Source: Algoriphagus terrigena DSM 22685 (lineage in GTDB: Bacteria > Bacteroidota > Bacteroidia > Cytophagales > Cyclobacteriaceae). Taken from it: a stretch of 64,000 nucleotides of DNA. The position numbers and the translations under genes are program-made. Every line of letters starts with the position of its first letter. Within the stretch, counting starts at the first letter, position 1. The stretch covers positions 1 through 64,000 of the forward strand of contig NZ_AUBW01000005.1 in the NCBI RefSeq assembly GCF_000429445.1, in the 5' to 3' direction. The notes below the pieces were generated by a model that made no database searches, was not told the origin of the DNA, and saw only the letters and a list, made by a program, of their open reading frames with translations. Below, piece after piece: positions 30,405 through 39,299 of this stretch.

Positions 30405-30620
30405 TTTGAATCCCTTTGAATGTTTTTGACTCTCATTTCCACTTCGTAAAACTCGTACGGTACGAGGGGTACGAGCCGTACGAACCGTACGAGTGAAGCA
30501 CCTCCCTCCTTTTTCTTTTGCTGTTTTGATAAGTTTTCCATGACACTGTCACCTGGCTAATTTTTCGGATCCGATCCTTGGTTGCAGAGATTCTAGCCCG
30601 GAATATTTTTCCGTTCCTGA
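30405..30620 (+). repeat. CGTACGGTACGAG palindromic repeat, copy 3 with tail
   Basis: Best-formed copy. ctcgtacggt (30452-30461) and accgtacgag (30484-30493) are perfect inverted arms around 'acgaggggtacgagccgtacg'-like inner repeats, so the site could fold into a long hairpin with several alternative pairings. Tail blocks continue to 30620, directly at the stop codon of the HigA gene. Confidence 0.8.
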
Positions 30621-31013
30621 CTAGACACGTACTTTTTCCTGCTTTCCATCCAATTCATAGGGTTGGATAAGCACTTCAACCGGAAGTTTTAATAAAGCTG
30701 ATAGATTTCTAATCATCTCGATCGTCAACGTCCTTTTCCTATTTAAAACGAGGCTGACCGTAGTTTTACTTCCAATAGCCGGGATAAGATCTTTGTCCTT
30801 GAGACCTTTTCTGTCCATCGTTTCTTTTATGGCCTCAATGGGATCGGGCAAGGCAATAGGGTAATGTTCCTTTTCATATTTTTCGATTAAAGTCACCAGC
30901 AATTCTGCCTCCATCCCTTCAGCACTGTCGGGATCTGCTACGAAGATTTTAGAAAGCCTGGCAAGGGATTCTTCATACTCCTTTTCTGTCGTGATTGTCT
31001 TTTCCCACTTCAT
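30621..31013 (-). CDS. HigA-like antitoxin (intact module)
   Basis: 130 residues counted from the ATG at 31013; the frame is open further upstream but overlaps the toxin. The N-terminal half is helical ('EKEYEESLARLSKIF', 'LVTLIEKYEKEHYPIALPDP'), the C-terminal half an XRE/HigA HTH ('KDLIPAIGSKTTVSLVLNRK', 'MIRNLSALLKLPVEVLIQPY'). It follows the toxin gene by 22 bases (toxin first, the HigBA order). It should block the toxin and, with it, repress the promoter whose palindrome lies at 31375-31399. Confidence 0.9.
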   Translation of the reverse strand: MKWEKTITTEKEYEESLARLSKIFVADPDSAEGMEAELLVTLIEKYEKEHYPIALPDPIEAIKETMDRKGLKDKDLIPAIGSKTTVSLVLNRKRTLTIEMIRNLSALLKLPVEVLIQPYELDGKQEKVRV

Positions 31014-31035
31014 GATTTCACTTTGATTTACGATT

Positions 31036-31341
31036 TTAAAATTGTTCAACCGTACTTGCGTCCACCTTGTCATATTCTGAGTGCGTCCCGATGAATTTAA
31101 TAAACACCCACTGCCTCAAATAGCTGATTTGAACGATTAACCGATATTTATTCCGTGCAATGTTAAACACCACCCGATTGTTTTTAACAGGATCTGCATC
31201 CGGAAAATCCTGAACCACATCCGAGGGCTTTTGCCATACTGCGTGTTTTATGACAGCAATCCAGGTTTCTATGCTTGATTTTGAATCTGGATGCTTCTGG
31301 TAAAACTCCGTCAGATTTTTGATGGCAATAATGTTTTTCAA
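31036..31341 (-). CDS. HigB-family mRNA interferase toxin (intact module)
   Basis: 101 residues, the usual size for the HigB_toxin family (RelE/ParE-like fold). Visible features: 'NIIAIKNLTEFYQKHPDSKS', 'WQKPSDVVQDFPDADPV', 'NNRVVFNIARNKYRLIVQIS' and 'RQWVFIKFIGTHSEYDKV', which is the family core with the basic/aromatic residues used for ribosome-dependent mRNA cleavage. First gene of the module; antitoxin follows. An almost identical toxin lies at 41551. Confidence 0.92.
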   Translation of the reverse strand: MKNIIAIKNLTEFYQKHPDSKSSIETWIAVIKHAVWQKPSDVVQDFPDADPVKNNRVVFNIARNKYRLIVQISYLRQWVFIKFIGTHSEYDKVDASTVEQF

Positions 31342-31374
31342 AGCAAGCTTTTTAATAAACGGTCGAAGATATTA

Positions 31375-31399
31375 AAAAGTTTTCATTCTGAAAACTTTT
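31375..31399 (-). promoter_or_regulatory. Probable HigBA operator palindrome
   Basis: aaaagttttca (31375-31385) and tgaaaactttt (31389-31399) are perfect 11-base inverted repeats with a three-base spacer, 34 bases upstream of the toxin start. The same palindrome occurs before the module at 41551 with a different spacer base, so it has been kept while flanks drifted. It fits an autoregulatory operator for the antitoxin. Confidence 0.65.
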
Positions 31400-31500
31400 A
31401 GCGTTAATTTCCCATTCTCTAAACCTTATATGTTTCTAAATACGACCTAGCGGACATCCTTTACAGGAAACTTTTCAACGCTCGGCTTTAGAAATTTAAA

Positions 31501-31565
31501 CTCCTTTGAATCGCTTCGAATTTCCATCCTCGAAAATTCGTAAGGTAGGAGAAGTGAGACAGCGA
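31501..31565 (+). repeat. CGTACGGTACGAG palindromic repeat, copy 4 (degenerate)
   Basis: 'CTTTGAATCGCTTCGAATTT', 'CCTCGAAAATTCGTAAGGTA' and 'GATAGGTACGGATGTAAGAT' follow the order seen in other copies but the palindrome is decayed. It borders the upstream side of the HigBA module that copy 3 borders downstream. Confidence 0.6.
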
Positions 31566-31680
31566 TAGGTACGGATGTAAGATGGTCTTGTCCCCCAACT
31601 TTTTTAGACCGATGCAACCCTTCTTGTCATTTTTCAATCATGCTGTGGAAAGTCACTTTTAAAAACTAAACCAACAAACT

Positions 31681-34002
31681 ATGATGACTAAAATCAGACA
31701 GATGGCATTTGTGCTGTTTGCTATTTTTGCTTTGACGAGTTGTGAAGAGGAGGATAAAAACCCTATCAATCCCCTCACAGCCCATGCCGGAGATCCTACA
31801 GAAGGATTCGTCGGGTACTCCACCATTTTGGATGGCAGTAAGTCCACCAACGCAAGTGGCAAACCGATCTCCTACAAATGGGAGGTTAGCGTAAAACCAG
31901 CTGGTGCCACCGCCTCTATCGAAGGACAACAAGAGGTTTTGGCAAAATTCACGGGCAGTCTTCCAGGGGAATACGTCGTTCGCCTCAGCATCTCTTACCA
32001 AAGTTGGAAAGACGAAGACACAGTAATCATTACACTGTCGGATGATGGGGAACCCACCTTACTTGCAGACGCTGGAGAAGACCGAAATCTTGAAATCGGT
32101 CAAGCTGTAACTTTGGATGCAGCTCTTTCTACTTTTGAGGGAACTGGCGTTCAGATCCTTTGGGAGATCGTCTCTAAACCGGAATCCAGCATAGTCGCTA
32201 TTCATAATTCCACCAATTTACAGGCCACATTTAATCCTGATAATGCAGGTGAATATGTGTTTAAATTGACGATGACCAAAGGGTCTTTGAAATCCCAGGA
32301 TGTGGTGAAGATCACAGTATTGGCCAATGGAACAGGTGGTCCAATCATTATCAACGAGGACATCCTTCAGGATCGAACCCTCAGCAATGTGTTTACTTCC
32401 GATCCGGATAAGCTTGATTACCTTGTCACTAAGGATATAACAGTTCGTGGAGCAAAACTAACCATAGAACCGGGGGTGCGAATCGGCTTCGAAGAAGGCA
32501 CGGGATTGGTGATTGGAGAAAATGGATCTTTGAAAGCCTATACCATGCTTTTCGAGACCCTGCCGATCATTTTCCAGGGAAAAGAGGCTCAAAAAGGATA
32601 CTGGGATGGAATTCACATTTTATCACAGAATCCTGCTGAATACATCACAGGCATTACTGTCCGTGACGCCGGAAAATTGGGCTATGGAATCAAAGTCGAA
32701 CCAGGAGCCAACCTATACCTGACCCACGCTAACATTCACCACAATGAAGGCATTGGAATTCAATTCGAAATCGGATCAACTATTTCTGAATTCAAAGCCA
32801 ATAAGATCAACGACAACAGCCAAGCTCCACTCCGTATCCCTGCCAGACTGATGGGCCAGCTCAACTGGTACTCTGAGATCGAGGGGGGAGCAATTCAGAT
32901 CACCGACGGGAAAATCCTAAGTGGGACGGAAAATTACTGGACAAGCTATGCTGAGGGATACGATATTTTAGAAGACTTAGTAATCTACAATAGCTCCACG
33001 CTAGTCCTAGGCCCAGACACTCACCTCTATATGCCAAATGACAAAGCTATTCGAGTCATTTCGGGTTCAGCGCTTCGGATTGTGGGAGAAGAAAACAGTC
33101 CAGTTATCATAGAAGGAAAGACTAAGTCAAAAGGCTCTTGGAGGGGTATCTTTATTGAAAATTCACAAGGCAAAGTAAGTAGCATAGGCTTCGGTCATAT
33201 CAAGCACGCCGGCAGCAATGCAATCGCAGGTCAGGAACCAGCAACCATCAAATTAGGAAATGGAGGAAACCTGAAGATTTTCAACACCACTTTGGACGAA
33301 GGAAATGGGTATGGTTTGGAAGCGGTTGCCAGCAATATGAAGCTTGAAATGACTGACAACACGATCAAAAACCACCTGAAAAACCCAATTTCAGTGACTG
33401 CTCAAATGGTTGAACACCTTGACTATCTCACCAGAATGGAAGAAAATGGCCAAAATGAAGTCTTGGTAGATGGGTCTACTGCTTTGGCCAAGGACGGAGG
33501 TGAGATTGTTTGGAAAGGATTTGCCCAGCGTGCTCCTTACTTGGTAAAAGGGATGGGCAGGGATCTACGAATCCAGTCCGGAATGAGAATCAAAGCAGGT
33601 GTGGTTATCAAAATGCAGGATGGATCCCGAATCGATGTTCAGGATGCCAATGGTCGACTGGCCTATTTGAATGTGGAAGGGTTACCAGGCAATCCAGTCA
33701 TTATCCAAGGAGTTAATGACGTCTCCGGATCTTGGTATGGCATCACCTACTCTACCAATCACGCCCAAAATGTGATTAATCAGGCAATAATTGGCAATGC
33801 TGGCAAAACGATGGGCAACAACTTTTCGGCAGCCATCACAGTGGACAATGTCCCTCAGGGTTCCCTCCTTATTCAGAACACAAAAATTACAAAATCAGGC
33901 CAGCACGGAATCGCTGTGACTAAGCAGTTTTTGGACTTCTTGAGGGTTACTAATCTGACTTTTGAAGGAATTGCCGGTGAGGAAATTTATAACTGGCAAT
34001 AG
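31681..34002 (+). CDS. Surface lipoprotein with PKD-type domains and beta-helix
   Basis: 773 residues. Leader 'VLFAIFALTSCEEE' ends in a lipobox, and acidic residues right after the Cys favour surface exposure in Bacteroidota. Two PKD/Ig-like domains follow (about 30-120 'TILDGSKSTNASGKPISYKW', and 125-215 'AGEDRNLEIGQAVTLDA'). The remainder (about 225-770) is a right-handed parallel beta-helix-like region with repeats such as 'LTIEPGVRIGFEEGTGLVIG' and 'SGSALRIVGEENSPVIIEG'. Likely a cell-surface binding or adhesive protein; substrate unknown. It is a single gene with its own terminator. Confidence 0.85.
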   Translation: MMTKIRQMAFVLFAIFALTSCEEEDKNPINPLTAHAGDPTEGFVGYSTILDGSKSTNASGKPISYKWEVSVKPAGATASIEGQQEVLAKFTGSLPGEYVVRLSISYQSWKDEDTVIITLSDDGEPTLLADAGEDRNLEIGQAVTLDAALSTFEGTGVQILWEIVSKPESSIVAIHNSTNLQATFNPDNAGEYVFKLTMTKGSLKSQDVVKITVLANGTGGPIIINEDILQDRTLSNVFTSDPDKLDYLVTKDITVRGAKLTIEPGVRIGFEEGTGLVIGENGSLKAYTMLFETLPIIFQGKEAQKGYWDGIHILSQNPAEYITGITVRDAGKLGYGIKVEPGANLYLTHANIHHNEGIGIQFEIGSTISEFKANKINDNSQAPLRIPARLMGQLNWYSEIEGGAIQITDGKILSGTENYWTSYAEGYDILEDLVIYNSSTLVLGPDTHLYMPNDKAIRVISGSALRIVGEENSPVIIEGKTKSKGSWRGIFIENSQGKVSSIGFGHIKHAGSNAIAGQEPATIKLGNGGNLKIFNTTLDEGNGYGLEAVASNMKLEMTDNTIKNHLKNPISVTAQMVEHLDYLTRMEENGQNEVLVDGSTALAKDGGEIVWKGFAQRAPYLVKGMGRDLRIQSGMRIKAGVVIKMQDGSRIDVQDANGRLAYLNVEGLPGNPVIIQGVNDVSGSWYGITYSTNHAQNVINQAIIGNAGKTMGNNFSAAITVDNVPQGSLLIQNTKITKSGQHGIAVTKQFLDFLRVTNLTFEGIAGEEIYNWQ

Positions 34003-34025
34003 TATTTTTAAAAAGGTTATTTTTC

Positions 34026-34060
34026 AAAGACCTCTTCCATTTGGTAGAGGTCTTTTTCAT
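34026..34060 (+). terminator. Terminator of the beta-helix lipoprotein gene
   Basis: aaagacctct (34026-34035) pairs with agaggtcttt (34046-34055), followed by ttcat and further T-rich sequence, 23 bases after the stop codon. Confidence 0.85.
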
Positions 34061-34095
34061 TTATTTTTTTTCATAAGATCCTGAACTACCCGATC

Positions 34096-34136
34096 AAAAA
34101 AAGACGAGAACCCACAATCAGCGGTGGGGTTCTCGA
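34096..34136 (-). terminator. Terminator for the minus-strand sigma factor gene
   Basis: On the minus strand GAGAACCCCAC pairs with GTGGGTTCTC and is followed by GTCTTTTTTT. It lies about 75 bases beyond the sigma-factor stop at 34212. Confidence 0.8.
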
Positions 34137-34211
34137 TCAAGTTATCCTGTTGCAAGGATATTGTTTTTTAAACCTGTTTTTTCAGGCTGGGTAAGCAAAT
34201 TCAACTCAGTT

Positions 34212-34793
34212 TCAGTTTTGCCTCGGATCAAATTGAAGCAGTTTCTGAAGCTGTGCTCTTGCGCGACTGAGCTGGGACTTCGAGGTATTTTCGGAAATAC
34301 TGAGTTGCTTTCCAATCTCTAGGTGACTCCAGCCTTCCAGCACGAAAAGTTCGAATACTTTGCGATAACCGGAGGGCAATTGCTGCATGGTATTGATCAG
34401 ATCTTCCCAATGCAACCGGTCATCAGGACCGGAATGGTTTGCCGGGAAATTGATTTTTTCCAATGCAACTTCTTTCCACCAGTGCGATTCCTTTTCCAAA
34501 TGCATCAGGCATTCATTGACAACGATTCTCCTGATCCACCCTTCAAAACTGCCGGTGTTTTTGAATTGAGAAATTCGTTCGAAGACCTTTCGAAATGCAA
34601 CCAAAAGGACATCCTCTGCTGCGGCTGTGTCTTTTACATACCGAAAGCAAATGTTTCGCATTTTGGGATAAAGCCGATCAAACAGCTCGCGCTGAGTCCG
34701 GGAATTTTGAGCCAAACAGCCTAAGTAAAGCTCTTCAATTGGAATAATGGTAAGCGTGGGTATGACTTGCCATGTGGCCAAAGGGTTTTCCAT
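34212..34793 (-). CDS. RNA polymerase sigma-70 factor, ECF type
   Basis: About 193 residues from the ATG at 34793 (an extra eight codons are possible). Region 2 reads 'LFDRLYPKMRNICFRYVKDT', 'AEDVLLVAFRKVFERISQFK', 'FEGWIRRIVVNECLMHL'; region 4 'LPSGYRKVFELFVLEGWSHL' and 'EIGKQLSISENTSKSQLSRA'. This is a Bacteroidota ECF sigma factor. No anti-sigma or FecR-like gene follows; the gene is monocistronic with a terminator, so its control and regulon are not visible here. Confidence 0.92.
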   Translation of the reverse strand: MENPLATWQVIPTLTIIPIEELYLGCLAQNSRTQRELFDRLYPKMRNICFRYVKDTAAAEDVLLVAFRKVFERISQFKNTGSFEGWIRRIVVNECLMHLEKESHWWKEVALEKINFPANHSGPDDRLHWEDLINTMQQLPSGYRKVFELFVLEGWSHLEIGKQLSISENTSKSQLSRARAQLQKLLQFDPRQN

Positions 34794-34862
34794 AACAAAT
34801 AGTTGGATAGTTTTCAAAAGTTGGTTTCATTTTCAAAAAGGGCCTTTGGTTGATAGAATCTT

Positions 34863-35033
34863 TCACGCTTTTCGGGACACCCTGGATGTGGGATTGACCT
34901 CACATAAATGTGTGGTTTTATACGCAAGAGATGCTTTGACAGGGGTTTTGTCGGGAGTGGTTTCCTGACTTTGTCCACCTATACAAACCGTCAAAGCCCA
35001 AACCAGCAAGATGATCTTAAAAAACGTCTTCAT
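34863..35033 (-). CDS. Small secreted peptide, possibly truncated
   Basis: 56 codons from ATG 35033 to TGA 34863-34865. The product starts with a good signal peptide ('FFKIILLVWALTVCIGGQSQ') and continues for about 33 residues without a known domain. Its start overlaps, as ATGA, the stop of the mini-ORF in element copy D, so translation may be coupled. It could be the first part of a gene lost downstream, with the sigma factor promoter taking over the space. Confidence 0.4.
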   Translation of the reverse strand: MKTFFKIILLVWALTVCIGGQSQETTPDKTPVKASLAYKTTHLCEVNPTSRVSRKA

Positions 35034-35122
35034 CTGTTCATATTTTGTTTTTCAGTGTCAGATGGAATCTCGCGTTTTGAATATTTATCCCTGTGGGACG
35101 TACTCATCACGCTCGATTTCAT
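35034..35122 (-). repeat. ATGAA-bracketed start-codon element, copy D
   Basis: Begins ATGAAATCGAGC on the minus strand, contains CGCGAGATTCCATCTGACAC and ends 'AACAG' before ATGAAGACG, the start of the small secreted peptide. The ORF inside is 30 codons (MKSSVMSTSHRD...) and stops at the TGA that overlaps that start. Confidence 0.65.
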
Positions 35123-35260
35123 GTGATTATAATTTGTCCTTGATTTTCAATGAGTACAGGACAAAATTGATCAGAATAACACCTCACCGAAATCACATAA
35201 ATGGGTGGAAAAAAGCGAGTTAAGATGTGCTTCCTTTAGAATATGTGATGCCTAAAAACG

Positions 35261-35284
35261 AAAAAAGCTCCATCGCTGGAGCTC
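35261..35284 (-). terminator. Terminator of the LuxR-type response regulator gene
   Basis: agctcca (35266-35272) and tggagct (35277-35283) form a stem; on the minus strand it is followed by TTTTTTCGTTTTT. It is 25-45 bases beyond the stop codon at 35308. Confidence 0.85.
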
Positions 35285-35307
35285 AAAAAAGTATCGATAA
35301 AAATAGA

Positions 35308-35940
35308 CTAGACGATGTTATCCCGAAAGGCCTTTGCAACGGCCTCACTTTTGGAGTTTACATGGAGTTTTTCATAGATCTTCTTGATATGGGACCGAAC
35401 CGTATCCATGGCGATAAACATCTCCGAAGCGATCATTTTGTAGGAATACCCATTCACCAGCCATTGAAGCACTTCCTTTTCTCTTTCTGTCAGGTTGTAG
35501 TCTTTTTCAGCTACTGTGTTCAGTTGAGAAAACATCTTCAGAACTTGGGCGGCTACTGAAGAAGTCATGGGTGCTCCGCCGGTAGAAGCTTCCTGAATGT
35601 ATTCAAGCAACCTGGCAGGAGGAGTTTTTTTCAAAATGTATCCGTTTGCCCCGCTTTTCAGCGCATCAAAGATGTTTTGGTGGTCATCGAATACCGTTAG
35701 CATTAGCACCTTGACTTGATCTTCTGTCTGTCGGATGATTTTTAATCCTTCCAATCCATTTACCCCCGGCATATCAATATCCATCAGGACTACATCCGGG
35801 CGGAAAATTTTGATTTCATGAGCGACGTTCGAGCAATTTTTAAAAGCGGCCAACACGCTAAACCCCTCACTCCCATCGATCAGCATGGTCAACCCTTCCC
35901 TGAGCTGGGGATTATCTTCGTATATCAGCAGCTTTATCAT
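35308..35940 (-). CDS. NarL/LuxR-type response regulator
   Basis: 210 residues. The receiver (about 1-120) has 'LLIYEDNPQLREGL', the phospho-acceptor in 'DVVLMDIDMPGVNGLEG' and 'YILKKTPPARLLEYI'; the C-terminal LuxR HTH is 'LTEREKEVLQWLVNGYSYKM' and 'VRSHIKKIYEKLHVNSKSEA'. It lies 65 bases downstream of, and in the same direction as, the propeller-type sensor kinase, its evident partner. DNA target unknown. Confidence 0.94.
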   Translation of the reverse strand: MIKLLIYEDNPQLREGLTMLIDGSEGFSVLAAFKNCSNVAHEIKIFRPDVVLMDIDMPGVNGLEGLKIIRQTEDQVKVLMLTVFDDHQNIFDALKSGANGYILKKTPPARLLEYIQEASTGGAPMTSSVAAQVLKMFSQLNTVAEKDYNLTEREKEVLQWLVNGYSYKMIASEMFIAMDTVRSHIKKIYEKLHVNSKSEAVAKAFRDNIV

Positions 35941-36005
35941 GTCTAAACAGAATAGTTAAAATTACGGAGGCTACAGCGCTCCATCAATCACATATTGATG
36001 TGGAA

Positions 36006-39002
36006 TTATAGCGTTATTCTCAAAATCAACTCAGTTCCATCTCCCGGTTTTGAGTTGATTATCAGCGAGCCATTCAAATTTACAGCGCGTTTTTTCATGT
36101 TTTCCAGCCCATTGCCCTCATCGAGATCATTGATATCAAACCCCACCCCATAATCTTTGATCTTTAGGGTGAAGTAGCTTCGTTCCAAAGAAAATGAAAT
36201 AAAAAGCCTTGTGGCTTTGGAATACTTCGCTGCATTGTTGATTCCTTCCTTGAATATCAAAAACAAATCCCGACGGGCATCCATGGTGAGTTTCATGCCG
36301 AAGACTTTTTCATCGATTTCCATGTTGAACAGGATGTCCTTGCTTTCCAGCGCTTGATTTGCAAATTCTCTCATCCGGGCAATGAGTTTTTCCATCGTAT
36401 CATTTTGCGGCTTTATGCTCCACACGATGTCATCCATGGCTTCCATCATCCGCTGACTATTCTCTGAAATCTTGGAAATGTATTCGCTCGATTTGGCTGG
36501 ATCGGTTCCGATTTTGGTTTTGGCCATGGAGCTCAGAATGTTGATCGTACTCAATGTAGAGCCCATGTCGTCGTGGAGATCTCTCGCCAGCCGAGTTCGG
36601 AGATTGACCACAGCTAGGATCCGATTGACATTCATGCGATAGATGAGGTAAACGATCCCTAGAAAAATCAAGCCTAGCAGAGCTTTGAACCACCAGGTCT
36701 GAACCAAACTTGGCTTGATCTGAAAAGGATAGGCAGCAATTTCAGAGACAACCCCAAGTTCATTGGCGGTTTTTACCTCAAACTGATAATCTCCAGGAGG
36801 CAAAAGAGAATAAACTGCCTGAAAACTCCCTTTAGCAACAACCCAATTCGGATCTGCTCCAACCAGCCGGTAGTGGTAAGAAAAGCGGTCCTGAAGCTGG
36901 AAATTGAGCAAATTGAAATCAAAAGTGAGGCTGTTTTCCTGGGAAGAAAATTCACGGCGGGACTTATCTACAGTGCCGTCTCCTACATATTCTCCAAATA
37001 AACTGACCGTCGTGATGGTCGGTTTGGGTGGAGAGAGATTGCGGTCGAACTGCTCCGGATCAAAAATCAGCAATGAATTATTGCTGACAAAAGCCAGTTG
37101 CCCATCTGAAAATTGGGTGCCGGAATAGCCATTTGTAGGAAGGCCTGCAAAGAAATGGTTTCTTCCAAAAGAAAAAAATGTATTGGTCAGCGCATCAAAC
37201 CGCGTCATTCCGTTTTGAGTATAGATCCAAGCTAACCCCGAAGCGTCGGACTCAATATGTGAAATGGCATTGCTGGTCATTCCTTCAGAATAGGAAAACA
37301 CTTGATTTTTATCCGTAACTGCATTGTACTTATTGAGCAGTTCAAAGCCCATGAGGAAAATACTGTCATTGAGCTGATGAATTCTTTCGATTTTATTTGA
37401 GCTGAGAATCCGGTCATCAAGATGCTTGATGACTTTTCCATCCACCGGATTTAACACATAAACTCCCTCGTTTACTGTTGCTGTCCAGATATTTCGATCC
37501 TTGCTTACGAGTAATTGGGGAATGGAGCCGCCCAATTTTTTAACTCTTCGAAAACCATCATTGCGAAAACCTTCCCCCGAAAAACTGACCACTAACCCAT
37601 TTTGAGTACCAAACCACAAGTTTCCCTGATTATCCTGGTCGATCGTCCGGATCGTCGACTCTTCAAAGACCTCAGGATTCAGAAAAATGGATTTTTTAGT
37701 CTCTAAATCAATAATTTGAAGATTTCCTTTCTGCAATCCTACCCAAACTACTCCTCTCCTTTTATCCTGAAAAATATCCCAAACCTGCCGAAACTCTGGG
37801 CCTTGTGGTAAATTCCGCTGTGTCCACTCAGAATCTGTTTGTCCGGATTGAGGTTTATAGATTTTTATGCCTTTTCCCCAGCTTCCGACCCAAACGGTCG
37901 TATCACCTTGATAAATGACCTCTTCTACTGCCTGAAGTTCATTATTGCCTTCTTGTGTATTTAGCTGTAAAAAATAGATATCCGGGGTGTCAAAATGGAT
38001 AAAATATAGCCCATGATCCGTCCCGAGCCACAATCCTCCTGAAGGGTCCCAAATTGCTTTGGATATCCTGTCAAAATTGAGATCACTTTGGACTAACCGA
38101 GAAAACCGGCCGGTTCCTCGATCAAAATCTGCCAAGGTCTGGATTCCATAGCGCCAAATTCGACCGTTTGGCAATTCAATGACCCCGTATGCTTCCTGGT
38201 AATTGTCATTTCCCGGATCGATTTCGGTAATGTGATTTTTATAACTATTTGTCTTTGGGTCGTAGGAAACCAAAAATTCATTTGGCCCCCAATAATTCAC
38301 CCAAAAAAGTCCTTCCTGATCTTCATATACATTGACTACTTGCTTTAAACCAGAATTATTCAACAGCGGCAGGTTTTCAGGATTGTTGGTTGAGGTGTGG
38401 ATCTTCCCCGTGTTAGGATCATAGACAGCAATCCCTTCCATGCAACTCACCCAATAGCGACCTTGTTTATCCTCAAATATTGAACTCGGTCGCCAACCGT
38501 CAGGGATTTTAATCGGTAAATTTTTATCGGTGATGACACCCTTTTCCTGATCAATCCACAGGATTTTGTCACCTTGAAAAATCACAAAGACATTTCCATT
38601 GCTATCTATCCAAAGGGATTCTCCCCTTGCTCGGGTTTGTTCATTTTCAAAGCCAAAAGGAGTGAACTGCTCCAATTCGGGAATATAGGTCCCGTATTCA
38701 TTTCCGACCCTGAGCCACAATTTTCCGGTGGGATCTTCCTGAATTTCATATACCGGAAGGCTGGGCTGGGCCTTCCCTTCTTTTTTTATCTGATAGTTCA
38801 TGAATTTCCGCCCATCAAAACGCTGCAGCCCGTTGATTGTGCCGACCCAAAGAAACCGGTTTCGATCCTGATGAATAGTGAGGACCTGATTCGCTGACAA
38901 TCCCTCCGAAAGTCCAAATCGGTTTACAAAAAATCGCTTGGCTTCTGCAAAAGCCAATGTGGACAGTAACCCAAAAATGCAGATCAGGAATATTTTTTTC
39001 AA
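36006..39002 (-). CDS. Propeller-type sensor histidine kinase
   Basis: 998 residues: signal peptide ('IFLICIFGLLSTLAFAEA'), a long periplasmic part made of two-component-regulator-propeller repeats ('LWVGTINGLQRFDGRKF', 'LWLGTDHGLYFIHFD', 'LWFGTQNGLVVSF'), a Y_Y_Y domain ('FSYHYRLVGADPNWV', 'LPPGDYQFEVKTANELGVVS'), one membrane helix near 770-790 ('ALLGLIFLGIVYLIYRM'), a HisKA_3 dimer domain ('TRLARDLHDDMGSTLSTINI', about 800) and an HATPase domain ('GNGLENMKKRAVNL'). It senses an extracellular or periplasmic ligand and phosphorylates the LuxR-type regulator downstream. It ends without the fused AraC domain of classic hybrid systems. Confidence 0.94.
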   Translation of the reverse strand: MKKIFLICIFGLLSTLAFAEAKRFFVNRFGLSEGLSANQVLTIHQDRNRFLWVGTINGLQRFDGRKFMNYQIKKEGKAQPSLPVYEIQEDPTGKLWLRVGNEYGTYIPELEQFTPFGFENEQTRARGESLWIDSNGNVFVIFQGDKILWIDQEKGVITDKNLPIKIPDGWRPSSIFEDKQGRYWVSCMEGIAVYDPNTGKIHTSTNNPENLPLLNNSGLKQVVNVYEDQEGLFWVNYWGPNEFLVSYDPKTNSYKNHITEIDPGNDNYQEAYGVIELPNGRIWRYGIQTLADFDRGTGRFSRLVQSDLNFDRISKAIWDPSGGLWLGTDHGLYFIHFDTPDIYFLQLNTQEGNNELQAVEEVIYQGDTTVWVGSWGKGIKIYKPQSGQTDSEWTQRNLPQGPEFRQVWDIFQDKRRGVVWVGLQKGNLQIIDLETKKSIFLNPEVFEESTIRTIDQDNQGNLWFGTQNGLVVSFSGEGFRNDGFRRVKKLGGSIPQLLVSKDRNIWTATVNEGVYVLNPVDGKVIKHLDDRILSSNKIERIHQLNDSIFLMGFELLNKYNAVTDKNQVFSYSEGMTSNAISHIESDASGLAWIYTQNGMTRFDALTNTFFSFGRNHFFAGLPTNGYSGTQFSDGQLAFVSNNSLLIFDPEQFDRNLSPPKPTITTVSLFGEYVGDGTVDKSRREFSSQENSLTFDFNLLNFQLQDRFSYHYRLVGADPNWVVAKGSFQAVYSLLPPGDYQFEVKTANELGVVSEIAAYPFQIKPSLVQTWWFKALLGLIFLGIVYLIYRMNVNRILAVVNLRTRLARDLHDDMGSTLSTINILSSMAKTKIGTDPAKSSEYISKISENSQRMMEAMDDIVWSIKPQNDTMEKLIARMREFANQALESKDILFNMEIDEKVFGMKLTMDARRDLFLIFKEGINNAAKYSKATRLFISFSLERSYFTLKIKDYGVGFDINDLDEGNGLENMKKRAVNLNGSLIINSKPGDGTELILRITL

Positions 39003-39299
39003 AAGTTTAGAATTGGCTTTTTTGATCCGACCCGACTGTGGTCATGCAGGTAAAATCGTACCACCTTAAAATTACAGGTTTAGCTAAATTTTAATTCACA
39101 AGGCCTCACAAATCACATTATTATGTGAGGACTATTCCGGCAATTTTCCGGGCTGAGTCAGGAGAATCCAGCATTGAGGAAAATCACCTTAGTGAGGGTT
39201 CAATTTTTCCTAAAACCACACCACCTTTATTCGACACGTTTTTTAAGGATCGATGCACTCAGCATCTTGCACTCAACGTCCAGCATTAATTAACTTGCT
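39003..39299. promoter_or_regulatory. Upstream region of the sensor kinase
   Basis: AT-rich stretch of about 300 bases carrying the kinase promoter. It contains 'CACAAATCACATTATTATGT', partly similar to 'CAATCACATATTGATGTGGA' at 35984-36003 near the kinase stop. No gene seen. Confidence 0.35.
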
